64,000 nt of DNA, taken from Zonotrichia leucophrys gambelii (Eukaryota > Chordata > Aves > Passeriformes > Passerellidae). Of the stretch, positions 1 through 11,775 are shown in pieces (positions within the stretch are counted from its first letter, which is position 1; every line of letters starts with the position of its first letter). The position numbers and the translations under genes were made by a program. Below the pieces are notes generated by a model. That model was given only the letters and a program-made list of their open reading frames with translations, ran no database searches and was not told the origin of the DNA. Location of the stretch: the NCBI RefSeq assembly GCF_028769735.1, contig NC_088178.1, positions 18,364,357 through 18,428,356 of the forward strand, written 5' to 3'.

Positions 1-1051
1 TTATCCCAAACCATTTCCTAAAGCTGGCTGGTTCCAACAATGTAAAAGTTAATGCAGAGATGATTTGGCTTCCTGTCTCCGTCTTTTAAGAGTTCCTGTA
101 AAACATTTCCATGCATTTCTGTATTTTTGTGCCAGTGTTCTGATGTTAATGTAGTCAGATATCTATCATGTTTAGATCTTAGTTTTCTTCTTCACTGACT
201 CAATGCATGTTCTGCTCTATTTGGAATTACTCTTTCAGTCTAGAAAGAAATCTATGTAAGCCAGAACAGAATCAGAACAAAGCCTAAATTCCCTTTCCCA
301 GTTGATGACTGGCCCTGACCAATGCCACAGAATTTGACTTCATGTCCATTAGTTTCGTACACAAAGGAAGAACAGACTTGATTTTACAAGAAATTTTAAG
401 TGATGCAGAAGAAAGTTTAAATATCAGTATTCTGAGCAAATTAGCATAAGCACAGAAAAACATTCTTCAAATAGTGATTTTGCAATGAAGCTTGCAAAAA
501 ATGTAATGTCTTGTGAGGAAAGCAGTTTATACAGGAAATTCTTTTTTTAAGATCTTAGTTTATAATCAAATAAAAAATGAGTTAGAAGAATATACCTCAT
601 AAAACTCCTGGAGTGAACAAAATCCTTTATTGTTCTTTAGCAAGGGGGTAAAGGCACACACCTCCCGTATTTTTACAGCTTTTTTCTCATAGATCTCTTT
701 GTGGGTCAAGCCTAATACTTTCACACAGCACAGGAAAGTACTAGTCAGCATACTCTGTATTGTAAATAACTTAAAATGAGAAGTGAATCAAATGGGATTA
801 TTTTTCACTAACTCCTATAAGCATTCAATTGGTCGTGAATGTTAGAAATCAGAGAGACCAAATGTATGTTTTCTGGTTCAGTGACTTCACTTTACAGAAT
901 TACTTTCCTATCAAAAGGGGAAATGGTCAAGTTGACTCAGAAAATACTGTGGGAAATAAAAAGAAGCAATTCTTTTGTCAGCTGGACTTCTGAACAGCAG
1001 TAAAGACAGTCATTCTTATCTTGTGTTTGTGTGCTAATCTTCATGAGACTG
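1..1051. other. AT-rich noncoding sequence, nothing recognised
   Basis: Unique-looking AT-rich DNA with stops in all frames; the longest open frame here is about 60 codons on the minus strand and has no recognisable motif. No repeat, RNA gene or regulatory element could be identified by eye. Confidence 0.6.
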
Positions 1052-1192
1052 ACCTTGAGATGAGCTCAGCTGGTGAGACTGAACCCACGCTGAGGTTGTG
1101 GGCTCCATCCTGTATGGGCCATTCGCTCAGGAGCTGAACTTGATGATCCTTGTGGAGTCCTTCCAACTCAGGACTTTCAGCGGTTCTGTGAT
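1052..1192 (+). mobile_element. tRNA-Ile-derived SINE with CR1-like tail (TguSINE1-like)
   Basis: The 5' half resembles a tRNA-Ile gene: an A-box-like AGCTCAGCTGG at about 1063-1073, a degenerate B-box-like GGCTCCATCC at 1101-1110, and TGTATGGGCCA at 1111-1121, which matches the acceptor end of tRNA-Ile. The 3' half (about 1130-1192) carries a CR1-type end, with GACTTGATGATCC-like and TCCTTCCAACTCAGGA words and a final TTCTGTGAT octamer-style tail. A tRNA-Ile head on a CR1 3' end is the known build of TguSINE1, a family that arose early in passerine evolution and is thought to be copied by CR1 reverse transcriptase. The body is diverged (the B box has lost its TTCGA core), so the copy is old and probably not transcribed by RNA polymerase III. 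No target-site duplication is evident. Confidence 0.8.
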
Positions 1193-4100
1193 CAACTCAG
1201 AAACAGTAGTGACTTCTTCACTGTGAGATTTTTAATTATTTATGAGTGGTCACATTGGGCTAGACTTGGACTTTCTTCCCAGTCATAAAGCAGAGGGACT
1301 TGGACCCATTGGAGAGGCAGTCTCAAGAAGAGTTTTGGAAATTAATCATGTGAATCTACATCTGAGTTATCAGAAATAGTGTTTTGTAGCTTGGTTATAC
1401 AGCCAATAAACTACTTTTTCTCTATCTTTTACTTGGTTGGATGATGGGAAGCCGTAAGTGTGGGACTACACCTCCCTCTGCTCACTCTCATCTTCCCTCC
1501 TCTCCCAGCCCATACTTAATGACTGTACTCCAAGAAGTTGTCACAGGAGTAGAAAGGAAATTCTTCCATTTTATGATCCCCTTTAAAAAGATGCTTAATT
1601 AAATTCACAGCCCAGCCTCTGTGAGGCCTCTTTCAATTCTAATATTGGCAAGAACGTGAAATAATATCTTTGTTCCACACGTTTTAACCTTTTATTCCTT
1701 CCTGGTGCCAAAATGCAAAGTTTAAAATGGTGTGCAGTGGCATGCAGCTGTGAAAACAGAATGATTTCTGGACATGATTACATTGAAAACCAAATTTGTT
1801 ATCTACTCTCAAAGGTGAATATTCAGTGCATTTTTTTTCCCTTACCCACTTAACCTCTGAAATGTAATACATTTACAGAAAAAAATTCCAATCATTTAGC
1901 ATCTACTGCCTCTATTCCTTTGTGTGCTTTTCCACATCCCCAGTGATCAATGCTAAGCATTTTATCAGATTCAAGACTGTAATAAACAGTGGAAATAGAG
2001 TGGGTTCATCTTATTTTATCCTAGTCTCATTTACACTGAGTAGGATAAGTTAAGCTGTGCTTAATGTAATGAAACTATCCTCATCAAAATATTTAGACTT
2101 TAATTTTTGATTCATTACAAGGGCATTCTGTGCAGTTCTGAGACAAAAATCAATTTGGCAGGAGATTTTCACCATGATTTTCTGTCACAGTGTCTGGGTG
2201 GGAAATAAAATATACATCTGAGCATTGTAGTCCAGCCCTATTCTGTAATTTTGTTGACTATGTTTGTAGATTTATTTTCATCAAAACACCCTGAAGAAGT
2301 ATATTCATTTTTGTCATTTTTTCATGGTTTAGTAGAAACAGAAAAAAATGGGAGCCACATACCTGAGAAAGACATTTAAATATCCCTAAGATAAACAAGT
2401 TCAATTTTAAACTCGTAATTCAATGTTCAAAACAGATGATGACTAAACACTTTTACTAATTGCATAACTATGTATCATTTAAATAATCATATAAATACAG
2501 TTGATTAAGAATGACTGATCTTTAAGAAAGCAATCAAAGCAACACAACCAAAACCACACTGAAAGAAAGGAGGCAAAATGTTGCATTGCCACAAGGAGTT
2601 TCCAAATGTGCTTACATGCATGGATTTGAGCACTGCAAATCTAAATGTAAGAATAAGCACATAAATAATTCCTGCTGATTGCAGCAGAAGTGCCCATCTA
2701 GGGAAGGCAAATGGATTCTACCTTACGTCAGCTATTCAAATCAGTGGTGACAAGCTTTGCTTATACCAGTTCCAATAATAAACCACCTTTACACTGAGCT
2801 CAGCCCCAGGAATTTCCTCCAAACCACACAATGGAAAGTTTTATATTTCCTTTATGTCCACATAAGTCCCCCGATGTCTTGCAGAGGCAAAGATGTAAAT
2901 GTCCCTGAATAATTGAATTTGTTTTGAATAGAAAGTAAATTCAGCACAGGGAGGAGGGCATATGTGGTCAGGACTGCTCAGTGCATCGCTCAGTCTATTG
3001 TAGTCTTCCTCTTACTAAGATGCTTACCTAGAGCATGAAAAGGTACAGACCTGAGTCTATAATAAATAATTTCATGAAGGTATTTCAGTCTTTTCAATAT
3101 GATTTTTTAAGGTTTTTTGAACTATTATAATAATAATATATAAAACATCATAAAATTTCCACCAGAGCCATGGATGCATGCTGTCATTAAACAATGGCCT
3201 TTGAAAATATTCTATGGTTTGCACCTCACAAGAAATGATAATAAATATATAAGTGGGTGAAGTGAGCACCAAACAGAAGCTGCATTAATTTTTAATTTTT
3301 TTTGCATCAAACAGAGCTTCAGCACTAATGTTGAAGCAATAGGGGGGAGAAGGGAATGAATTATTTCCATCTTCCAGAAGCTCCTTAATTTCTTGGATTT
3401 TAGTCTGGGGATCCTTCATATTTTTATGTACAAAATACAGAGAACTTGAGCATCTTCTCAAACTTGAGCCAAATTCTGATACTATTAAAACATTACTATG
3501 TTATCTGTTACCCTCTTATAAAGTCGAGAGTTTAGCCTAAGTGTTTTAGTCTTAAACACCTTAAGATATGGATCTTTTTTTAAACCTAATGTTGCAAAAA
3601 TAACAGTGTGCAATCATAGCTGACTAATATCAGATGACTTTACCTTTCCTATCAAACTATGCGCATTTTCAAAAGCACATATGTGAGGGAGTTCATGGAA
3701 ATTATTAAAAAATTATGCCAAGGTTCAGCAGCAAAACCCTGCTACTAAAACAAGGAATCCTCTCTACATGTCAGTGCTGAAAGTCTTTTCCAGGTTTTGC
3801 CATATCCTGAGTGCCTACAATAGCCCATGAAAGCTGTGGCAGAGCTTCCTCTCAGCTGCTTTTCAGTATCTGAACCTTGGCACTGTGATTTTTCCCAGAA
3901 GTGACGTGTGGGGCACCAAGTTCCTGCACAGGTGTCACATTCTCTTTCCCCAATCTCCCAGAACTTTTACTGCTGTCAGCTGTGGCCCTGCAGATTTGGG
4001 GAGATGTGCTGAGAGCCTAGATACAGATGTGGCTAAGCAAACAATAGGCCATGGATGGTTCTATAGGTCTCTCACAAGTAGATTTAGTTTTAAGTGAAAC

Positions 4101-7100
4101 TATGTGTGTATGCATATATGTATACATATATACGCTTTGAAAACTTGAGTTTAATATTTTTAGAAGCCTTCTTTCTTAAATATCATCCTTTCAAAAGCAA
4201 ATGGTACCATTACACTACAGCACAGAATTAAAAAATAATACTGGCAGTAATGAGGTAGTAAAAGAGTAAATATAGCAATAACACAAATACTTTCTTTTTG
4301 TGTGTACTATACTCAGATAAATTACTGGTTTTGTTCTCAGAAACACATATCTTCTAAATAATTTCTTTATCTAAATTCTTCATAATTATATTTAATGACT
4401 CTATTCTTTTATCACAGTGAAAGATTTAAATAATAAAAGAATACTAATAGACTGTAATTATTGTAATCTATCTGTAGATATTAAAAACATTTTTGAGAGG
4501 AAAGAGTGTTTTAGTTACTGGTAATACAGTGTTACTGCTGAGTTTCATTCATATTCCTCCTCCCTAATTAGGATTAGAGTGTTCAAGAGTTTCTTCTTAA
4601 CTTCAGCAGCTAAAGATTTAGGATGAGAGTAACATGCACACAAAGTGCAGTACGAGCTCCAGTGTTGCTGCAATCCCCATGCCTGATCTTGGGCTCTGTT
4701 TAGCTAACTTTGAGATTCTGAGGTACAGAACTAAAGAACAAAAGATTTAAAACACTCCAAAAAGCAAATCCTTACTTGGCTTGTCAAACTATACACACTT
4801 GTTTTACAATTTATCACAGCTGGTATTCCTGACCTGACTTCAGGCGTTAGAAATCAAGAGCAGCCGTCTCCTTCCCTTAGCATGCTAGCCCATAGAGGTA
4901 TTTTGATGTTTCCTTTGAAATCATATCTTATCCAAAAATAATAAGTACCGATATGTTCTGTCTTTTACCTTAACATTTTAAATGCTGAATTTTTTTGTTT
5001 TTTTTTTTTTTTTCATCTGGGATAACTTGATTTTATATCCACACTATCCGCTAAACTCTAGTGGTTTTAAAAAAATTAAAGACACTGAATCAATGACTTT
5101 TCAAGCATTTTCAACCTGGTGAATAGTTTTTTCTATAGGTTGAAAGCTTAAAAAAAAAAAAGTGATAATTTGAACTGTGTCAGAGCAATCCAGTTAATTA
5201 TTTTGCTTGAGAATGTCTGTGGGAAAATTAACTGGCAGCATAGCAAAAGGGGCTGCTGGTAATTAGTGGTGGAGGTTTGTTTGCATCAGAATCAGTCCTC
5301 AAAGGTGGCCACTGACTCATGACCTATAAACACTAGACAGGCATTAGAACCTATTCTTGAACAAGAGTCTGAACTAACAACCAGTAAGATTTTTCATTAA
5401 AAATTAAGATAACATAAAAATACTGACAGTCTCTCTCCCCAAAGGAACCTCAGTATGAGGCCTGAATCTATAATTCAAATGTTAGAATGTAATCACAAAA
5501 ATGCATATTTTATATGTATTATATATGTAGATTATAGTACCTATTTGATGTATAAAATATAGAGAGAAGGTAAATAATACATCATAATATGGTACAATCA
5601 CACCTTTCAGAAATTATAGGCACCTTGGCTTGATATTTGAATCAGTCTCCAGAGCTGATATTTGCTTGCAATTCACTGTTGCTATTTACTGTTCACTCTA
5701 ATCAGACCATTTATTATTAGGGAAGCAAATGCAAAGTGATTGTTCTATTTCATATTTAAGCCATATTCCTTAAGATCTGTTAATTACCTATTACAGTATT
5801 TCTTTAAGGTCAAGTATTTTAGGACTTGGTTATCTGAAATAAAAATCAAAAATCCTGCTAAAATCTGAGGCATTGTCAAAGAATCACATCCCATAATTAG
5901 GAATGTTTCATTTCTAGAAATTCAAGGCACAATGATAACAAAACAGAATTTTGTTTGACACAGTCTTATTTTAGACTCAGTGGTATTATGAAAATAGAAG
6001 TGGCAATAGAAATAAGAGCACATGTATACAAACAATATTAATTTATGACCAGAATTTTCACTGTTCCAGACCTATATAAATGAAGTATTTAAATTCTCTT
6101 CAGTGATTTTTTTAAAAATAACAAGTTAATTAAATTTAATTTGCATAAATAAGGAACAAAAACTTAATCTATGCTATAGAAAATTTCATTCTAATAGACA
6201 TAATGAGGATTAATGTGATTCAATTAGGTTATATCACTTTAACCACGTACCAGTAGGTACAAAATCTTCACCATGAGTAACTTAGAAATGGAATCCAATA
6301 ACTCCATCCCTTCAATTTCTCACTGATATCTACTGTAAATAGATTTGTAACACAAATGAGAGACGGTAAAGAAAGCCTTCTTCCTTAGTAGACTTGATTT
6401 TTCCACACCTCCCCATTCTCAGTTCTGTGGTCTGAAGCTGAGACAACAAACAGATGTTCCAGAAATACTCTATAGACAAACCATCTTAAATTTTACTAGC
6501 TTCCCTTAAAAAAGAAAAAAACCCGACATCTTCTAATTTAATTTTTCTCATGACGTGTTTCCTCCTTCGTGCAAACCCTTCATTCAGTACCCTAAGATTC
6601 AGGAGCCTGCTGTTACTCCAGCAATTACTGACCTCAGTGCTGCTCATTTCCAGACAAGAAAGCTGCTGAGAAAAAGTTTCCTAAAATGGGTGGCATGGGG
6701 ATTAAAATAAATTATCATGATGGAATTTGTACTCTGTTGTAGATTATCAGTATTCCTAAATGAGCATTAGCATAAAGAGTTGATGTGAAGCCTTTCCATA
6801 AAATAATTTAGGCCTGTAATAAATATTCAGCATACTGGGCTTTAAGATGGTTCCATCTCAGGGGAACAAGCTGGCTCTTACTTTAGCATCAATACACCAG
6901 TTGGCAGCCATAAAGTGAAAATGATACTTCACTTCAAAAGTTGTTTTTTTCCTTAGAGAAAAAATGAACTCCTGAGGAGAGAAGAGCTGAGAAGAGAGAA
7001 GTTACTATGAATCCTACACACAAGTAGCAAGTTCACTTGTGCTCTATTTCCGGTCTTGCTGTGCTACTATTTTCCAATTTTCATAATTCTTTTCATCTTA

Positions 7101-7179
7101 ATCCACAACTTTTTCAAAGTTGACTGAGGTCTCATGAATTTGCAGATAAAGCAGCCTCACTTATCTTTCTAGTTATATT
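1193..7179. other. AT-rich noncoding sequence, no gene seen
   Basis: About 6 kb of AT-rich DNA without a convincing coding frame; the frames present are 60-70 codons and compositionally random. It contains only minor structures: an alternating TA/TG stretch near 4105-4133, which includes an 18-bp perfect palindrome at 4114-4131 centred on GTATAC, and a T tract at 4990-5013. Ancient conserved noncoding elements could be present but cannot be recognised without alignment. Confidence 0.55.
4990..5013. repeat. Poly(T) tract
   Basis: A run of T broken by a single G. It could be the complement of a retroposon poly(A) tail, but no retroposon body is recognisable on the side where one would lie, so a simple homopolymer tract is the safer call. 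Confidence 0.7.
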
Positions 7180-7216
7180 AAAAAAAGAAAAAAAAAAAGA
7201 AAAAAAAAAAAGAAAA
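7180..7216. repeat. A-rich tract with regularly spaced G
   Basis: Runs of 6 to 12 A separated by single G residues, about 37 bp of pure purine. No retroposon body is recognised upstream. It is likely to be length-variable between individuals. Confidence 0.75.
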
Positions 7217-9002
7217 TAGAAACCCTGGTAGTTTAACGCTGCCCTCCCAAATCTTCCAGTGTTTCTTGCAACCAAAATTCCATTCCAGTCAACATTTGTA
7301 TCCATTCCACAGGAAAGAATGGGAATGGGTTCAAGGCAATATTTATCATTATCTGAAAATTAATTGGGAAGTCAAATGGCAATCAATGCTTTTATCCATT
7401 ACATGCTTTTCCCTTGGATGGTGTCTGTAAGTGAAATAAGGAAGGCAGCTATAAAGGGAAAATGGTAATCATATCCTTCATACAAAGGAATCCATGATAA
7501 TTTTTGATCCTCAAAGATCTCTTTTTGTAGAAATCAGTCTTGAAGAACTTTTATAGCAAATAAATTGCTAATCAAAAATATACTTGCTAAGAAGTAATTG
7601 AAAATAAACATTAAAGAGAGGATTAGATGATGTGCAGCCAGGTCCTTACATAAATCACTCTGCTTCAAGTCCAACAATATTTTTTGATGTGTTTTACATG
7701 AAATTGCAAAGTTCATTTTTTCTCACAAGTGTGGGTATACCTATACATTAGTTAGTGTTCTAATGTAAATTTTGATATTGATTATTGCTGTCATGTCTCC
7801 TATTTAAATACCTAATAACTATATATCCAATTCCTAAGGCTGATATCAATCCTAGGTGACTGTAGAAAGGGCTTAAAAGCACTATGCAAACATACAAAGT
7901 GAATGTTTAAACTAGAAATTATAAATTTAAAATTTACATGGAGTTTTTCTTAAAGCAGAAGTATTTCACTAACATTAAACAAAACTCTTCATTTGGCAAG
8001 GGAGATGAAGATGTTTATTTCTGGAAATAGCAATTCTGCTGCTATGTATGCAAATCACCACAAATAGATTTCCTTAACTTTAGCTGATTATTGGCATAAA
8101 TAGCTCTCTTGAAGCTAAAAAAATCCCCAAATGTAATGAACAAAATTCACCATTTTGCTGAGGAGAGAAATGCCATGTTTCTTGTTTCATTGTTTCTTGT
8201 CCTCAAAAAATGTAATAGAAGAAAAAAAAATTCTTGGTAAAATTTTTATAAGTTACATATTGGGGTCTTCTAGATGAAACAGAAACATGATAAAAAATTC
8301 ACACAACTTTAATGAGAAAATAGGTATGCCATGTTTTGTTAATAATCTGATTGTCATTGCCTCCAAATAGAAAATAAATCTTCTAACATAACCTAATGGG
8401 ATAAATCCCTGTCTAATAATAATAGTAACAGTAAAAATATTCCCATATTTTAAACTTCTTTCTTTTTTAAAAAGAAAAAAGTACTTTGTATCTCAATCCT
8501 TATATTTTAATACAATATCTTCTGGTTGACAAACTGGTTATGAGAATTTAATTTTAAGTTTTACCCTTTCAAAGCTTTCTTATACTTCTGAGTGAAGTGA
8601 AAGTGATAACACATCGGTCTCGTTGATTTTAAGGTTCTAAGAGCCACTGAAAATTAGAGATTTAAGCATGTACTAAAGAAATCCATGTGGATATGTGTGA
8701 TACCATTAAAATGCTATGTTCATTATCTAAATGTCATGCTGGACATGGAGACTGTTCAGATAATTGAGTAAGAGATAACTAAGGGATTTTTAATATAATT
8801 AATAAGTAGGACATTCTGACCCTGTTATGGAAAATAAGAATTGTTTAAAGGTAACTGAATATGTACTTTTAACTAAGAGTATTGCAAGAATTCAAGAAGT
8901 ACACTGATGTCCTTTGTAATTGCTGTTTCACAATTACATTAATCTTTTTAGATATTATATTATTTACATTATTCTTATATATTATTACATTATATTATAC
9001 AT

Positions 9003-9028
9003 TTTTAGAAAACATATGTTTTCTAAAA
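9003..9028. repeat. Perfect 26-bp palindrome
   Basis: The two 13-bp arms are exact reverse complements with no spacer. The centre is ACATATGT, flanked by AGAAA/TTTCT and then T4/A4. The symmetry breaks at the next base pair (9002/9029). It lies directly after about 60 bp of nearly pure A/T. Such a sequence could extrude a hairpin or bind a dimeric protein; the centre contains CATATG, an E-box-class hexamer. Function is not shown by the sequence. Confidence 0.85.
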
Positions 9029-10878
9029 TTTATTTTCAATCAAGGCAAGAAACTTCTGAAGTAATTCATTGTGAATTTTGTTGTTAGGCATTGAGTGCTC
9101 CTCTAGTAAAATACTGAGGCCTCTTAAATTTAAAATTCAGCAACCCTCTACTGTAGTCACCTTCCTCAGTGTCATAGAAATGAACTTCTGAATTGCAGTC
9201 CGAATATTAATGCTTAAAGGAAAAAAATTGTTCTATGTCGTTGCTTCTGTTACAGCAGTCAAGTTCATAGTTAAGAATGTTTAAATTATTTACAGATTTT
9301 TTTGGGGTTATGTTTTTTACAGAAAGACTATCATCTTAGTGCATAGACTTAATAACCATATCTCCAGTTGAATATTCCCAAATAGATTTAGTGATTGGTA
9401 CTTATTGACTCCAGAAAGCCATCCAGCTCCCATTCAGCAATGTATCTCTAGGTAGTGGATTTGAAAGGAATTTGGAAAATTGAAGATCCAAACAGGCAGA
9501 AATCAGCAGGTTCTGTCCATACATCCTTTATTCTTACTGCCACCATTGCTAGAAACCCATTAAAATTAAAAATATAAAGCATCAAAAACAATTTCATACA
9601 TGAGGTTTCTGTCTGTTGGCTGACACTATACTGACCTCTTCTTTTAAAGCAATAAAATGGCTTTTTCTGCACCTAAAGTAATTTAAAGTCAGCTAACTGA
9701 AAAGTGTATGAAGAACAACTCTGGCAGCCCTCATATGCAGCTGCTTGGCTCAAACACAGATTCAGTTCTGAATAAGAAAAATTACTTTTATAACTGGAAA
9801 TTTGATGAACACTAAAATTTAAATCTTGAAATTATGCCATATTTGGTTCAATGTAGTTAAATTAAAATAAACATAGTTAGAAATTTGGGGTTGAAAATAG
9901 CAGGTTAAAAATATTTAGATTAAAACTACATTTAAATATCATAGCAGGGGCTCGTGATCATGGAATTTGTTAAATTCAAAATACTACTTCATCTGAATGA
10001 AAAATACTATTTGGGTATGGATCATTCATACTTAAACACACACATTGATTCTTTCAATGGCAGCCAACATCCTCAGTTCTTTGGCTTTTTATGTGTTTTG
10101 ATGATATGCTTTTACAAAATTTTGTTCTACTAGTTTCGTGTCTCTTTTTCTCTAATATTTATTATTTTACAACAAATATGTAAAGCAGATATTCTTTATA
10201 CACTAGTGGGCATTCTGAGATACTGCTCTAAAATATATTACATAAAAACAAAGTAGAATAGCAAAGAATTAAAGCATTCGCCAAGGTTCAAAACAGAATA
10301 ATTCAGTGGGACAGGAATTCATTTGGAGGATCAAGCTCATAAATTAGGGGTATCAATAAGCAGCTTATGAGTACAGAGATACCTCAGGTCAAAACATAGA
10401 GAAAACAGAATATCAATTGATTATGTCACTGTGTCACTGGTTATTCTTTTTTAAATCTATATAAAAATAATATATTTTTATACTATTCTGTACATTTTTT
10501 ACAGTTCACAGGCCCTTGATTCTGTTAATAAATATATGAATTAAATAGGCTCAGTTTCTGGATTACTGAACACACATTTTTTTACTCTTTTAAATGTGAC
10601 ATTATTAAGCATGGAAAAATTAAAGCACAGCGTCTTAATGACACATAATAATTTCAAGAATATTAATTTCTTTTTAAAGGATTTAATTACTCATGAAATT
10701 TAAAGTTCATATCCAAAATATATAATCCTTAATGTTGCAAACTAGTTAGATTCTATCTCAACTAACCTACTGCCCTAGGATGGGTATTTCTAAATTTTAT
10801 ACTGATGTCATGACACATTAGTTCTGGAGGAAAGCAAGCAATAAATATTTTCCTACTAAAAGCCACAGGGCTTGGGAA

Positions 10879-10910
10879 TTTGTTTGTTTGTTTCTTTCTT
10901 TCTTTCTTTG
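10879..10910. repeat. (TTTG)n(TTTC)n compound microsatellite
   Basis: About three TTTG units run directly into four TTTC units. It is a short simple tetranucleotide repeat. Confidence 0.8.
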
Positions 10911-11449
10911 ACTTTGGGTTTGCTTATAGTTGTTTTTTTGGTTTTGTGTTTTCTTTCCTAATGGGAACAGATGAATTTTTCTTTTAATTGAGAAAACTTT
11001 GGGAGATATATATTGTTGTTTAGGCAGATCTGAACCAGATTTTGTATTACAGACCCAAAATCATATTTTTACTTCAAATTCTCACTGGGCAAAGGGGCTT
11101 CAGGCAAGAATTCAGAATCTTAGGAGTTAATTGTGAAGAGCTTTATTCTAAGCACCAGGAGAACCAGGTTATTTTATAGGTTTCATACTCTATCATTTTT
11201 GGAAGGAAACAGTTGATTACCTTCTGTTAATATTAAAGCCGTAGGCTAAAATGATATCCTGAAAAAAACCCTTTTTTTTTCCTTTTAATTTTGAGGTGGG
11301 GTTGTGGATGTATGAATATATTCTTATCATGTAAAAATGGCATTTTTGCTCATGCAGTTTTTCTAATCTCATATAGCTGGGCAAGATATCCTTTGGTGAG
11401 ATTTTTTTTTGGACACAAAATTGTGGGGAAAACTGAAAGCAGTGAGAAA

Positions 11450-11775
11450 CCATTCCATTTAGCCCTGCACACATCCCCACTGAGGGCAGCCAGCATTGTT
11501 GGAGACACTTTGCAGGCTGTAAACTGAGGATAACCCTTGAGCAAGACCAGAAACAGCAAACTGCAGACAGCCAAGCATTGCCTGGGGTACAGAGCAGAGG
11601 CACAGGGGCTGTCCTGGCTGTCCCCTGGAGCAGGAGGCCCTGAGCTGCAGCCCTGGGATCCTGCCAGGGCTCTCCAGAAGGGCTGGAGCAGATCTGGCTG
11701 ATCCATGTCTGCAGAAAAGCTCCCCAGCTCCAGCACTGAGCTGCAGGCAGAGGGGAAGGAACTGCACAAAGCTAT
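11450..11775. other. GC-richer block in AT-rich background
   Basis: Composition shifts abruptly to GC-rich, with many CTGCAG, CAGCCC and CCTGG words, then returns to AT-rich after about 11775. Frames up to 139 codons are open on the minus strand, but three overlapping frames are open at once, which is the mark of stop-poor composition rather than coding. CpG is sparse, so it is not a typical CpG island. It may be a GC-biased gene-conversion patch or an unrecognised repeat. Confidence 0.5.

Larger units (their letters stand above)
7217..11449. other. AT-rich noncoding sequence, no gene seen
   Basis: AT-rich DNA with short random frames only. The stretch 8940-9030 is extremely AT-rich (TTA/ATT runs) and ends in the palindrome listed separately. 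A TTTG/TTTC microsatellite lies at 10879-10910. Confidence 0.55.

Noticed and set aside
4105..4133. TA/TG stretch with an 18-bp palindrome at 4114-4131
   Set aside because: Alternating TA/TG sequence makes short palindromes trivially; not notable by itself.
11217..11769. Overlapping minus-strand frames of 102-139 codons
   Set aside because: Several frames are open simultaneously in a GC-rich, stop-poor block, which argues against coding.
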